DNA from: Actinomadura rudentiformis
GTDB taxonomy: Bacteria; Actinomycetota; Actinomycetes; Streptosporangiales; Streptosporangiaceae
DNA: 64,000 nucleotides
Assembly: GCF_008923185.1 (NCBI RefSeq)
Contig: NZ_WBMT01000001.1
Coordinates: 62,001-126,000 of the forward strand
Direction: 5' to 3'
A program made the position numbers and the translations under genes. Positions 45,495 through 53,703 of the stretch are shown here, one piece after another. The notes under the pieces are model-generated. The model did no database searches. It worked only from the letters and a program-made list of their open reading frames with translations, and was not told the origin of the DNA. How positions within the stretch are numbered: the stretch's first letter is position 1; the number at the start of each line of letters is the position of its first letter.

Positions 45495-46280
45495 TTATGG
45501 AGACGTCTTGCTGCCGTGGAGGAGTGTGGCAGCGACTTTCTGTGGGTCGTCGGACATGGGGACGTGACCGCAGCCGTTCAACCGGACGTGAGTCGCGCTG
45601 GGGAGGATCGCCTGGGCGTGGCGTGCTTGGCGCGGCAGCAGCAGCCGGTCGCGAGTGCCCCAGGCGATCGTGACCGGAACGGAAATCGGTGGTTCGGCCG
45701 TGAACCGGTAGTTCCGGGTGTGCGGAAGCGTGACGGGCAGCGCCGTGGACGTCGCGAAGGCCTCGGCGGCGGCGCGCGCGTCGGCCGGGCTGAGGCGTGC
45801 CGGGCGGCCGTAGAACTGGGCGAGCAGAACGGCGCGTGCCCACGGATGCCCCAGCAGCGCCGGGATGAGCGGGCGGAGAGCCCGATTCAGTGCGCGGGTT
45901 GATCGCAGCGACGCCATGGTGAATCTGATCTCCGCCGGGCTCCAGAAGCCGATCGGAGCCAGTGCGGTGGCCGAGCGTGCGTCACCGCTGCGTGCCAGCT
46001 CCAACGCGATCGCGCCGCCCAGGGAGTTGCCGGCCACGTGGGGACGTTCCAGGCCGAGGTCGTTGATCGCACCCCGTACGGCATCGGCATAGGCCTCGAC
46101 GGTGTAGGCCCTGTCGGTGGCCAGGGGCGATGAAGCGCCATGCCCGGGGAGATCAAGGGCGATCAGTTCGCGCTGGTCGGACAGCTCTGTGAGGACGGGT
46201 CGCCACGCGCTGCGGTCGTGGCCGACGCCGTGGATGAGCACGAGGGGTGATCCCCGGCCAATGCGTTCATAGGCGAGCAT
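45495..46280 (-). CDS. Alpha/beta-hydrolase
   Basis: A 261-aa hydrolase with an oxyanion strand LVLIHGVGHDRSAW (~13-26), the nucleophile Ser in the elbow GNSLGG (~85), the acid Asp in GTRDRLLLP and the catalytic His in GCGHVPMSDDP (~238). No signal peptide is evident. Substrate class (esterase, haloperoxidase-like or C-C hydrolase) cannot be told; the short cap region (RSTRALNRALRPLIPALLGH) is typical of epoxide-hydrolase/bromoperoxidase relatives. It lies just upstream, in reading direction, of the decayed oxidase. Confidence 0.9.
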   Translation of the reverse strand: MLAYERIGRGSPLVLIHGVGHDRSAWRPVLTELSDQRELIALDLPGHGASSPLATDRAYTVEAYADAVRGAINDLGLERPHVAGNSLGGAIALELARSGDARSATALAPIGFWSPAEIRFTMASLRSTRALNRALRPLIPALLGHPWARAVLLAQFYGRPARLSPADARAAAEAFATSTALPVTLPHTRNYRFTAEPPISVPVTIAWGTRDRLLLPRQARHAQAILPSATHVRLNGCGHVPMSDDPQKVAATLLHGSKTSP

Positions 46281-46454
46281 TCGACGAGCCTAGCAACAAG
46301 TCAAACACCAGTGTATGGGATATCTCCTCTCGGGGTCCGGCAGATGGTAGATCGTTTATGTGACTTCTTGGGGTCAAGTTGCCGTTCTGTCGGACTCGCT
46401 ACTACATTGCTTCGTAATTCGTTTGTGACCGGCTCCCGACCGGGGGCCATCGAC

Positions 46455-46582
46455 CGACGCCGAGTCCCGTGCCGCAGCCGGCGCTACGGGAGCCGGGGAC
46501 CCATCTGTCACTCGGGGTGAATCCGCATGTCCGCGGTAGGGCGACTCCTGGCCCGAACCCGTCAGCTAACCCGGTAGGCCGC
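46455..46582 (+). promoter_or_regulatory. c-di-AMP (ydaO/yuaA-type) riboswitch
   Basis: The leader of the CHAP gene has the actinobacterial ydaO pattern: CGCCGAGTCCCGTGCCGCAG, GGAGCCGGGGACCCA, GGGGTGAATCCGC, GGTAGGGCGACTCCTGGCCC, then GAACCCGTCAGCTAACCCGG and TAGGC. These blocks recur in the known c-di-AMP leaders that control resuscitation factors and wall hydrolases in Streptomyces. The element ends 13 bp before the ATG. Recognition is from memory of the consensus; no covariance search was run. Confidence 0.85.
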
Positions 46583-46595
46583 ATGTGGAGAATTC

Positions 46596-47600
46596 ATGGA
46601 TCCCGTTGGCAAGAAGCTACTTGACGTCGCCAAATCCCAGCTCGGCTATCGCGAGAAGGCCGGCGGCTACACCAAGTTCGGCGACTGGTACTCCAAGAAC
46701 GTTGACGACGACTCGTACTTCAAGACAGCGCCGTGGTGTGACATGTTCCTTGCCTGGGCCGCCAACCAGGCCGACGTCCAGGACTGGGTGGGCGAGTTCG
46801 CCGCCACCATCGAGCACGCCAAGTGGTTCAAGAAGCAGGACGCCTGGGGGACCAAGCCTGAGCCCGGCGCCCTGGTGTTCTTCGCCTGGTCAGGATCCAA
46901 GGACATCGACGCCATCGGTCACGTCGGTTTGGTGGAGAAGGTCGACGGCCGCACGCTCACCACGATCGAAGCCAACACCGACGCGGTCTTCCTCAAGCGC
47001 AAAACCCGCGATGTCAAGGACGTTGTCGGCTACGGATATCCCGCGAAGGTCCAGGTCAAGGGAAAGTCCCTCCCCGCCGAGGTGACGGCGCAGGCGACAC
47101 CGTCCGCCAAGTACGCGCCCAAGCATGCAGCCCCCGCGCCCTCGGTGACGGAAGTGACAGCCCCGCCCAGCAGCACGACCGAGGCGACACAACAGGGCGA
47201 GGACGCTCCACTGGGCCCACTGCCGATGCAGGAGGCCGTTCTCACTGGCACCCTGGCGTTGGTCGTGGCGGGGACCGTGGCGCTCGCCGTCGGCAGGTCC
47301 ACGGCGACCAAGCTCCCGGCGGCATCGCCCGTCCGGGTCCGCAAGCGCGGCAAGCACCACCGGACCCCGGTGGAACTGCCCGCCGAGATCACGCCGGCCG
47401 CTCTTGAGGCCGCAGACGCCTCCACCGCCGTGATGCCGGCGATCACCGCCGCCGTCGCCGCGGAGGCGGAGGACCGCGAATTCTGGGGACGCGTCGCCCA
47501 CCTTTCCGACGACCAGGACCTGGCCTTCTGGGACACCCTGCACGCCGAATTCCTGGGCCCCCGGGCGGACTCGGGCGACCACGCCGGGATGCGCTCATGA
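46596..47600 (+). CDS. CHAP-domain peptidoglycan hydrolase with membrane anchor
   Basis: A 334-aa protein. The N-terminal CHAP amidase/endopeptidase domain (~5-155) has the catalytic Cys48 (KTAPWCDMFLAWAANQA) and His109 (AIGHVGLVEKVDG). There is no signal peptide at the start. A Pro/Thr/Ser-rich linker (~160-205) leads to a hydrophobic segment (~215-235, AVLTGTLALVVAGTVALAVG) and a charged C-terminal tail. It would cut wall peptide bridges. The upstream c-di-AMP riboswitch ties its expression to c-di-AMP, as known for actinobacterial wall hydrolases. Export route is unclear given the missing leader. Confidence 0.88.
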   Translation: MDPVGKKLLDVAKSQLGYREKAGGYTKFGDWYSKNVDDDSYFKTAPWCDMFLAWAANQADVQDWVGEFAATIEHAKWFKKQDAWGTKPEPGALVFFAWSGSKDIDAIGHVGLVEKVDGRTLTTIEANTDAVFLKRKTRDVKDVVGYGYPAKVQVKGKSLPAEVTAQATPSAKYAPKHAAPAPSVTEVTAPPSSTTEATQQGEDAPLGPLPMQEAVLTGTLALVVAGTVALAVGRSTATKLPAASPVRVRKRGKHHRTPVELPAEITPAALEAADASTAVMPAITAAVAAEAEDREFWGRVAHLSDDQDLAFWDTLHAEFLGPRADSGDHAGMRS

Positions 47601-47612
47601 CGCCGGTTCGCC

Positions 47613-47640
47613 CAAGCCGCCGCCTCCGTTAAGGCGCTTG
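47613..47640. terminator. Hairpin between convergent genes
   Basis: CAAGC/GCTTG and GCCT/AGGC pair around CCGTTA with a CGCC bulge, lying between the convergent CHAP gene and the anchored hypothetical gene. A bidirectional terminator is likely. Confidence 0.5.
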
Positions 47641-47649
47641 ATCTGGCTC

Positions 47650-48171
47650 TTATCCGTGTTCAGCGTGCTGGCCGTGGTCGGTGACCTGGGCATCGAACCA
47701 GGCGTGCAGTGCCTTGATCAAGGACGGATCGGACGTGGTGTAGGTGATCTGGGCGCCGGAGGGCGTTTGCGTGTAACGGGTTTCGATGCGGGTGTGGCCT
47801 TGTTCGAGTTCTCGCAAGCCAGGCATCTGTCCGCCGTGGATGGATGCGGGGTCGCCGTAGTCGCCCTTGCGGAAGGCCGCGGCCTCTTCAGTGAGATGCT
47901 CACGGATCAGTTTGATCTGCTGGGCGTCGGCCTGGTCGTCCGCGGTGACCGTCTGGACCCCGCCGGTGGCGGTCTTGGTGAAGCGGTGGGTGGTGCGGTC
48001 GAGGTCGAACGGCATCACCTGGCGGCTCTTGGCCGCGATCTCCGATTGGCGGGCGGCCGGCGGCTGCTGCTGTTCATTCCGGTCGATGATCGCGTAGGTG
48101 GCTGCGGACGACAGGGCGATGACCACCGGGGCGGCGACGAGCAGCCATGTGCGTCGGTTCTTCAGGTTCAC
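47650..48171 (-). CDS. Membrane-anchored hypothetical protein behind a GC-rich operator
   Basis: A 173-aa protein with an N-terminal anchor (~8-28, TWLLVAAPVVIALSSAATYA) and an outer domain: VQTVTADDQADAQQIKLIRE, FRKGDYGDPASIHGGQMPGL, ITYTTSDPSLIKALHAWFDA, ending DHGQHAEHG. The family is uncharacterised; homologues are, to my memory, sometimes misnamed aspartate carbamoyltransferase. The His-rich end could bind metal. A GC-rich dyad 14 bp upstream suggests metal-type regulation. It converges on the CHAP gene. Confidence 0.72.
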   Translation of the reverse strand: MNLKNRRTWLLVAAPVVIALSSAATYAIIDRNEQQQPPAARQSEIAAKSRQVMPFDLDRTTHRFTKTATGGVQTVTADDQADAQQIKLIREHLTEEAAAFRKGDYGDPASIHGGQMPGLRELEQGHTRIETRYTQTPSGAQITYTTSDPSLIKALHAWFDAQVTDHGQHAEHG

Positions 48172-48184
48172 CTTTAACTCCTAA

Positions 48185-48202
48185 ACCCTACACGGGTAGG
48201 GT
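48185..48202. promoter_or_regulatory. CsoR-like GC-rich operator
   Basis: ACCCTAC-ACGG-GTAGGGT is a perfect 7-bp dyad 14 bp upstream of the anchored protein gene. G/C tracts flanked by TA recall CsoR-type copper operators, but no CsoR gene is present in the window. Assignment is by resemblance only. Confidence 0.5.
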
Positions 48203-48249
48203 ATCTGCACGACCTGGTAGGCCCGCGACGTGCAGGTTGACGGCGATTC

Positions 48250-48678
48250 CTAGGGTTGGTCCGTTGCGCTCGTGAGGAGTTCCAGGGCGCGCACCACGTT
48301 GGCGCGTTCATCCGGGGGGACGCGCTCCAAGATTGCGGAAAAGCGAGCTGCCCTGGCCTTGGCCAGCTGCGTCGCGGCGTTCATTCCGTTCGGAGTGAGC
48401 TGGACCAGCACGCCTCGTCCGTCGCCTGGTGCAGGGATGCGCTCGGCCCAGCCGCGGTTGATGAGTTGGGTCACCAGACGACTGGTCGTGCTTTTCTCCA
48501 GGCGGAGCCGATGGGTCAGGTCGTTCTGCCGCAACGCGCCGTCCCTGGCCAGTTCCCCCAACGCATGGGCCTCTGACACGGGGATGGGTTGCCCGCAAGG
48601 GGTCTGGTCCGGCTGATGGAGTCCGAAAGTCCGCACGAAGCGCGCTATGGCTTCCTGGAGTTCGCGTCCATCCGTCAT
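48250..48678 (-). CDS. MarR-family regulator
   Basis: I start at MTDGRELQEAIARFVRTFGL (142 aa). The winged HTH shows SEAHALGELARDGALRQNDL, HRLRLEKSTTSRLVTQLINR and the wing ERIPAPGDGRGVLVQLTPNG, typical of MarR. Helices at both ends form the dimer. It is preceded by a nested dyad that overlaps its likely promoter, suggesting autoregulation. The ligand and other targets are unknown. Confidence 0.9.
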   Translation of the reverse strand: MTDGRELQEAIARFVRTFGLHQPDQTPCGQPIPVSEAHALGELARDGALRQNDLTHRLRLEKSTTSRLVTQLINRGWAERIPAPGDGRGVLVQLTPNGMNAATQLAKARAARFSAILERVPPDERANVVRALELLTSATDQP

Positions 48679-48690
48679 GGTTGGACCGTA

Positions 48691-48714
48691 CAACTATATC
48701 GTTGCGTCCTGCAA
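48691..48714. promoter_or_regulatory. MarR autoregulatory operator
   Basis: CAAC-TATATC-GTTG (48691-48704) overlaps TTGC-GTCCT-GCAA (48702-48714); CAACTA occurs twice, 21 bp apart. The AT-rich array begins 12 bp upstream of the MarR start, typical for steric autorepression. Confidence 0.55.
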
Positions 48715-48891
48715 CTAGTGCTCGGTGTTCACCTCCTGGACGTGGGGGCGGCTGTCGAGGGGTGTGGCCCGCTCTTCACCGCGCTTCGTTCGCGCAGATG
48801 TCAGGGCGTGGTGGCGTCGCTGCGGCGAGTCTGCGGGGGGGGGGCTGGCGCGGGACGGATTTGCCCTCGTTCTTGTCGGAGGGGATGAGGC

Positions 48892-49479
48892 TTACAGCGG
48901 TCGCAGCATGAGGGCTAGGCCGTGGTCGAATCGTTCGTCGAACGACGCATCCTCCAGCCGCGGCAGCACCTTGGCCAGTGACGGGAAGTCACCTGTGGCA
49001 ATGGCCTCGGCCAGGCGGCGATCGCCCGGCAGTGGGGCGGCCTGTTCTTCCTGAGTCAGCCCCAGCGTGAAGTACACGATCGTCCAGCAGGTCCAGGCCG
49101 CTTCCCGTGCGTCGAGACCGCCTTCGAGCAGGGCCTTGACCATTGTGTCGGCGAAGCGCAGGGTCGCGGGTTTGGCCGCGTAGGTGCCGGTCACGACGGC
49201 GGCCCCGTCGCGGTGCGCCAGGAGCGCCGCGCGGTAGCGGCGGGCGAGCTCGTGGACCCGTTCCTTCCAAGGTGCGGGGAGGTCCTGCGTGGACGCCTCG
49301 CCGACGATCGCGTCGGCCATGAGTTCCAGCAGGTGGGCCTTGGTCTTGGCGTGCCACAGCACGGTGTTCATCCGCACGCCCAGACGCTCGGCGATGGCGC
49401 GCATCGACACCGCCTCGACGCCCTTGTCCTCCAGGATCTCCAGCGCCGCCCGCACAACCGCCTCTTGCCTTTTGGTCAC
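48892..49479 (-). CDS. TetR-family repressor (tetracycline-repressor C-terminal type)
   Basis: A 195-aa protein. The HTH covers ~5-50: RQEAVVRAALEILEDKGVEA, VSMRAIAERLGVRMNTVLWH. The C-terminal ligand domain has WKERVHELARRYRAALLAHR and AAWTCWTIVYFTLGLTQEEQ, like the TetR_C class of drug-responsive repressors. The GTG start is inside one of two identical operators, so it surely represses itself. It is divergent from an FAD monooxygenase gene 46 bp away, the likely target. The arrangement parallels tetR with an inactivating enzyme. Confidence 0.92.
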   Translation of the reverse strand: MTKRQEAVVRAALEILEDKGVEAVSMRAIAERLGVRMNTVLWHAKTKAHLLELMADAIVGEASTQDLPAPWKERVHELARRYRAALLAHRDGAAVVTGTYAAKPATLRFADTMVKALLEGGLDAREAAWTCWTIVYFTLGLTQEEQAAPLPGDRRLAEAIATGDFPSLAKVLPRLEDASFDERFDHGLALMLRPL

Positions 49480-49509
49480 TGACCAAGTCTACTGTTGGTC
49501 ACTGACCAA
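49472..49509. promoter_or_regulatory. Twin TetR operators
   Basis: The 15-bp palindrome TTGGTCACTGACCAA occurs twice without change, at 49472-49486 and 49495-49509, centres 23 bp apart. The first overlaps the TetR start codon; the second ends 15 bp before the monooxygenase ATG. Paired sites in a divergent region are the classic TetR layout. Confidence 0.9.
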
Positions 49510-49524
49510 GAGAGAGGATCCTTC

Positions 49525-50937
49525 ATGGAACAGGTCATCGTCGTCGGGGCCGGCCCGGTGGGACTGTGGCTGGCCGCCGAGCTGCGGCTGGGCGGCGTGG
49601 AGGTCACGGTGCTGGAAGCCAGGAACGAGCGTGATCCGCACTCCAAGGCGCTCACCATCCATCCCCGCACGCTGGAGATCCTGGCCTTCCGCGGCGTCGT
49701 CGACCGCTTCCTCGCCGAGGGTCCGCACATCCCCAGTGGCCACTTCGGCGGCTTGGACGACCGCATGGACTTCAGCGTGCTGGACACACCGTTCCCCTTC
49801 ACACTGGCGCTACCGCAGGCCCGCACGGAGGAACTGCTGGAGGAGAATGCGCTCGCCGCAGGCGCCACGGTACGGCGCGGCCACCGCGTCACCGGCCTCA
49901 CCCAGGACGCGGACGCGGTGACGGTGACCGCAGAAGGACCGGCCGGGTCGTACACGCTGAAGGCCGCCTATGTGGTGGGCTGCGACGGAACGGGCAGCGC
50001 CGTTCGCCAGGCGGCCGGCATCGGCTTCTCCGGCACCGACACCACCGTCTGGGGCTGGCTCGGCGACGTCGTGCTCGATCAGCCCCCGGCGGGCATCGCC
50101 AATCTGTCCGGCCTGGACGGCGGCCTGATGATCGTTCCGCTCCCGGGTGGCGTCCACCGGATCGTCGGCAGCGACCCCGCCAGTGTCCAGTCCGGCTGGC
50201 CGGGAGAACTCACCCTCGACGAATTGCGCGCGAAGGTCGCCTCGATCGCCGGCACCGACTACGGCATGCGCGCCCCGCGATGGCTGTCCCGCTTCGGCAA
50301 CGCCACGCGCCAGGCCGAGCGCTATCGCGCCCGCCGGGTCTTCCTCGCCGGGGACGCCGCGCACATGCACTTCCCCACCGGCGGCGTCGGCCTCAACGTG
50401 GGCATCCAGGACGCCACCAACCTCGGCTGGAAGCTGGCCGCGGCAGTCACCGGCACCGCGAAGGACGGCCTCCTGGACACCTACCATGCTGAACGCCACC
50501 CGGTCGGCGCCGACCTGCTGGTCAGCACGCGGGCGCAGACCGCGCTCATGACCACGTTCACCCATGAGGGGCGGGACCTGCGGGCGCTGCTCAGCCGCCT
50601 CATCGCCACCGTGCCCGACTTGTCCAGGGAACTGGCGGAACGGTTGTCGGGGCTCGCGGTCGCCTACGAGGCGCCTCCCGGCGCACATCCCCTGACCGGA
50701 AGGCGCGCGCCCAACCTGCGGGTGGCCGACGGCGAGCTGTTCGCCCTGCTCCGTCCTGGTCGCCACGTGCTGCTGGACCTGGCAGCCACGCCGTACGAAG
50801 GATGGCCGGCGGCCGCACTCATCCGCCCCGACGGCCACGTGGCCTGGGCCGGCGACGACCCTTCCAACGCCCCGGCCACCGCTGGCCCGGCCACCGCCAG
50901 CCCGGTCACGCATGGCCTCGACGCCAATTGCCGTTGA
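49525..50937 (+). CDS. FAD-dependent monooxygenase (PF01494 type, drug-inactivation-like)
   Basis: A 470-aa flavoprotein hydroxylase: the Rossmann motif GAGPVG near residue 8, the DG motif GCDGTGSAVRQAAGI, and the GD motif FLAGDAAHMHFPTGGVGLNV are all intact. The C-terminal thioredoxin-like part ends with an Ala/Pro-rich tail. Relatives include rifampicin and tetracycline monooxygenases and polyketide hydroxylases. Control by a divergent TetR_C-class repressor with twin operators favours an inducible drug-inactivation role, which is inference. ATG after GAGAGAGG. Confidence 0.92.
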   Translation: MEQVIVVGAGPVGLWLAAELRLGGVEVTVLEARNERDPHSKALTIHPRTLEILAFRGVVDRFLAEGPHIPSGHFGGLDDRMDFSVLDTPFPFTLALPQARTEELLEENALAAGATVRRGHRVTGLTQDADAVTVTAEGPAGSYTLKAAYVVGCDGTGSAVRQAAGIGFSGTDTTVWGWLGDVVLDQPPAGIANLSGLDGGLMIVPLPGGVHRIVGSDPASVQSGWPGELTLDELRAKVASIAGTDYGMRAPRWLSRFGNATRQAERYRARRVFLAGDAAHMHFPTGGVGLNVGIQDATNLGWKLAAAVTGTAKDGLLDTYHAERHPVGADLLVSTRAQTALMTTFTHEGRDLRALLSRLIATVPDLSRELAERLSGLAVAYEAPPGAHPLTGRRAPNLRVADGELFALLRPGRHVLLDLAATPYEGWPAAALIRPDGHVAWAGDDPSNAPATAGPATASPVTHGLDANCR

Positions 50938-51115
50938 GGGCGGGCACAGCGGTCCGCGATGTGACAGATGTGGAGCCGTTCGGCGGCCCGCCGCAGGTCA
51001 GTCATCAAGTGACGGCGCCGAATCGGGCGTTGTGCGGGGTGGCTCCCGTGGCCCGTATGGGCGCCCTGCCTGTCCCCAGCGTGTGAAGTGATGGCTCGGC
51101 TGCCCCGGCCTTCTC

Positions 51116-51128
51116 CTACACTCTGTAG
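51116..51128. promoter_or_regulatory. BlaI-type operator before the DsbA-VKOR operon
   Basis: CTACA-CTC-TGTAG, 20 bp upstream of the DsbA-like start, has the TACA/TGTA core of BlaI/MecI/CopY operators. The same pattern CTAC...CTGTAGAA recurs at 58122-58136, next to the BlaI-family gene. Confidence 0.65.
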
Positions 51129-51148
51129 AAATTCGAGGAGAGTGGTGA

Positions 51149-51889
51149 TTGCGCGTGGCGGGAGAGGCTGGGCGGCCGGAGGCGGGCCGTACCAAGGTGG
51201 AGGAGCTACGGATCCGGCAGCAGCGCGCGGCCGCTCGCAAGCGGAATCTCATCGCCACGCTGGCGGTCGCCAGCGCGTTCGCTTTGGTGGTGGGCGCGTT
51301 GCTGGTGGTTGACCGGCTTGGCTCCGACGAGGGGAAGCCGACCGTCCTTGCTGGGGAGTCCCGCTTCGTCCGGGCTGACAGCCATCGGCTGCAGACGGCT
51401 GCGGACGGCAAGGTGACGCTGGTGGAGTTCCTGGACTTCGAGTGTGAATCGTGCCGGGCCGCCTTCCCGATAGTCGAGCAACTCCGCAAGGAGTACGCCG
51501 GGAAGGTGACCTTCGTGGCGCGGTACTTCCCGATCCCCAGCCACTTCAATGCCGAACGCGCCGCCCGTGCGGTCGAGGCCGCCTCCCGGCAGGGCAAGTT
51601 CGAGGCGATGTACCAGCGGATGTACGAGACGCAGACCCAGTGGGGTGAGAAGCGGGTGGCCGCTGACAAGACCTTCCGTGGTTTCGCGGTCGATCTGAAG
51701 CTGGACATGGCCGCCTGGGACAAGGCCTACAACGACCCGGCGACGTTGGCGAGGATCAAGAAGGATGTAGCCGACGGGCAGGCACTCGGGGTGCAGGGAA
51801 CCCCCACGTTCTTCCTGAACGGCAAGAAGCTCGAACCCAGCTCCGTCAACGACTTCAAGGCGGCCATCGATGCAGCACTCGCCGCCTGA
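51149..51889 (+). CDS. DsbA-family thiol oxidoreductase, membrane anchored
   Basis: A TTG six bases after GAGGAGAG gives 246 aa; a GTG two codons later is an alternative. A charged cytosolic start (~1-33) precedes an anchor (~34-55, LIATLAVASAFALVVGALLV). The thioredoxin/DsbA fold outside has the CESC active site (Cys98, Cys101) in FLDFECESCRAAFPIV and the cis-Pro loop GTPTFFLNG. It would introduce disulfides into exported proteins, being re-oxidised by the VKOR encoded in a 20-nt overlap downstream. A BlaI-type operator precedes it. Confidence 0.93.
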   Translation: MRVAGEAGRPEAGRTKVEELRIRQQRAAARKRNLIATLAVASAFALVVGALLVVDRLGSDEGKPTVLAGESRFVRADSHRLQTAADGKVTLVEFLDFECESCRAAFPIVEQLRKEYAGKVTFVARYFPIPSHFNAERAARAVEAASRQGKFEAMYQRMYETQTQWGEKRVAADKTFRGFAVDLKLDMAAWDKAYNDPATLARIKKDVADGQALGVQGTPTFFLNGKKLEPSSVNDFKAAIDAALAA

Positions 51890-52562
51890 AGCAGCCGGCG
51901 CCCAGGACGAGGAGTCCGTCGCCGTCCGTGAGTCGATCGCGGCATCCTGCACGACAGGGCATGGAGCCTTCGGCGGAGCCTTTCCACGTCTTCTGCCGGG
52001 TCTGTTGGCAGGCGGTGGCGCGATCGGCCTGCTCTCGGCGTTCGTGCTCGCCGTTGAGAAAGTGGCACTGCTGAAGGATCCCGGCTACACGCCCAGTTGC
52101 AGCATCAATCCGGTGTTGTCGTGCGGCTCGGTGATGACGACCCCACAGGCAGAGGCGTTCGGCTTCCCCAACCCGCTGCTGGGCATCGCGGGTTTCGCCA
52201 TGGTGACCACGATCGGCGTGATCCTGTGGACAGATGCCGTGCTGCCGCGCTGGTTCTGGTGGGGCCTGCAGGCCGGGACCACCTTCGGCGTGCTGTTCGT
52301 GCACTGGCTGATCTTCCAGAGCCTCTACCGGATCGAGGCCCTGTGCCCGTACTGCATGGCTGTGTGGGCGGTCATGATCCCGATCTTTCTGTACACCACG
52401 CTGCACAACCTCACCGATGATCGGTCGCGGATGCCCCCGCGCCTGCAGCACGCAGCCCGATCGGTAGCCGGATTCCACGGTGTCGTGCTCACCGCGTGGT
52501 ACCTGACCATCACCGCGCTCATTCTTGAGCGCTTCTGGTCGTACTGGACCGCCCTCGTATGA
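51870..52562 (+). CDS. Vitamin K epoxide reductase (VKOR)-family protein
   Basis: A 230-aa membrane protein with about five helices. The periplasmic loop Cys pair is in SCSINPVLSCGSVM and the active CxxC is in LCPYCMAVWAVMIPIF, both required for VKOR function. The N-terminal ~40 residues are a cytosolic extension. It re-oxidises DsbA using quinone in actinobacteria, which lack DsbB. Overlap of 20 nt with the DsbA-like gene shows an operon. Confidence 0.93.
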   Translation: MQHSPPEAAGAQDEESVAVRESIAASCTTGHGAFGGAFPRLLPGLLAGGGAIGLLSAFVLAVEKVALLKDPGYTPSCSINPVLSCGSVMTTPQAEAFGFPNPLLGIAGFAMVTTIGVILWTDAVLPRWFWWGLQAGTTFGVLFVHWLIFQSLYRIEALCPYCMAVWAVMIPIFLYTTLHNLTDDRSRMPPRLQHAARSVAGFHGVVLTAWYLTITALILERFWSYWTALV

Positions 52563-52692
52563 ACGTCAGCCGCGCCACAGCTCCGGCCACGGCCGGCAAT
52601 TTCGCGCTCGGAGTCCCGCACTGCCGTAGGCGACAGGTCTGCGACCCGCGCTTCACGCTCGCGTGCAGGTGCGGTGACTCAGGTGCGGTTGC

Positions 52693-53295
52693 TCAGGTGC
52701 GGCTCTGGCGGCGGCGTCGGAGGAGGAACAGGACGACGACGAGCGGCGCCACCAGACCTCCCGCGATGGCCACGCGCGCCGCGACCGGCAGGTCGTCATT
52801 GACGTCCTGAGGGGAGGGTGCCGATCCGGCAGGGGCATGCATCGGCGCAGGCGAATGTGCTGGAGCGGAAGGGACGGAGAGGGGCTTGCCGGCGGGCCGT
52901 GTGCCGCCGCAGAGATTCGCCCGCAATACGTCGCCGTCTCGCTGAGCGAAGACCAGGTACTCGCGCCCCTTCTGTGCTTCGAGTCCGCAAGTGGCGCTCT
53001 CGGAGACGGTATGGAGATCCTGCCGACGCGAGACCTTGCCCTTGTTGACCGCGCTCACCTCGAAGACGAGAGTTGTGGGATCACCGCTGCCGCGTGCCTT
53101 CCACAGACCCCACCCCTGGGACTCCACCTGACGCTGAAGGACTCGTCCGGTGAACACCGCATCGGCCTTGGCATACGCCTCTTGGTCGGTCATGGTCGCG
53201 CAACTGCAGGCACACGCCCGTCCCGGTGTCGCCGCGCCGACGAGAAGGACGACCGCCAATGCGATCAACGTTCGAGTGATCGTTAGCGACGGCAC
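52693..53295 (-). CDS. Secreted TIMP/NTR-like protein with C-terminal anchor
   Basis: I start at the GTG giving (V)PSLTITRTLIALAVVLLVGA, 200 aa. After the signal peptide (~1-28) the mature end reads CACSCATMTDQEAYAKADAV, followed by FTGRVLQ, which is the Cys-x-Cys start of TIMP/netrin-like OB-fold proteins. A second helix near the C-terminus (VAARVAIAGGLVAPLVVVLF) and RRRR anchor it. In animals this fold inhibits metalloproteases; bacterial members are uncharacterised. It lies downstream of the disulfide operon on the opposite strand and has several Cys residues that would need oxidation. Confidence 0.75.
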   Translation of the reverse strand: MPSLTITRTLIALAVVLLVGAATPGRACACSCATMTDQEAYAKADAVFTGRVLQRQVESQGWGLWKARGSGDPTTLVFEVSAVNKGKVSRRQDLHTVSESATCGLEAQKGREYLVFAQRDGDVLRANLCGGTRPAGKPLSVPSAPAHSPAPMHAPAGSAPSPQDVNDDLPVAARVAIAGGLVAPLVVVLFLLRRRRQSRT

Positions 53296-53703
53296 GGCCT
53301 TTGGACGCACTCCGCTGCAAGGTGGTTCCGGGCAGTTGTCTGGCGAGCGCGTCGTTGCGTTGCGCGCACGGCTTACAGCCTGGAAGCGCTCGCTGCCGCG
53401 ATCGGCGGTGGCGCCACCTGCCAGTGGCTGATCGAGTATGGGACCGCACGGTGACGCCCGATCCTGCCCGAATGGTGGAACTGGCCGTCCGCCCGTACGT
53501 CGGGTTTCCGCTGGTCGCTTCCACGGGCCGGGAATGCCGACCGGATCCCGGCGCTTCACTTCCGCGGTCAACATCTGGCCGCGACCACTGCGTGGCGAAC
53601 CTGAGACGTGGCTCTCGGTCATTCGCTCTGATCACACGGCCCCGATGTGGGAGCAAGGGCCGTGCGGTTGACAGAGCCACCGCCCATCCATGAAAGTCTA
53701 TGT
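53296..53703. other. No gene seen (408 bp)
   Basis: Between the divergent TIMP-like and ArsR genes I see no supported gene; it must hold both promoters. Confidence 0.4.

Noticed and set aside
52583..52596. CCGGCC-AC-GGCCGG as terminator after the VKOR gene
   Set aside because: A two-base loop is too tight; the effective stem is only about five pairs.
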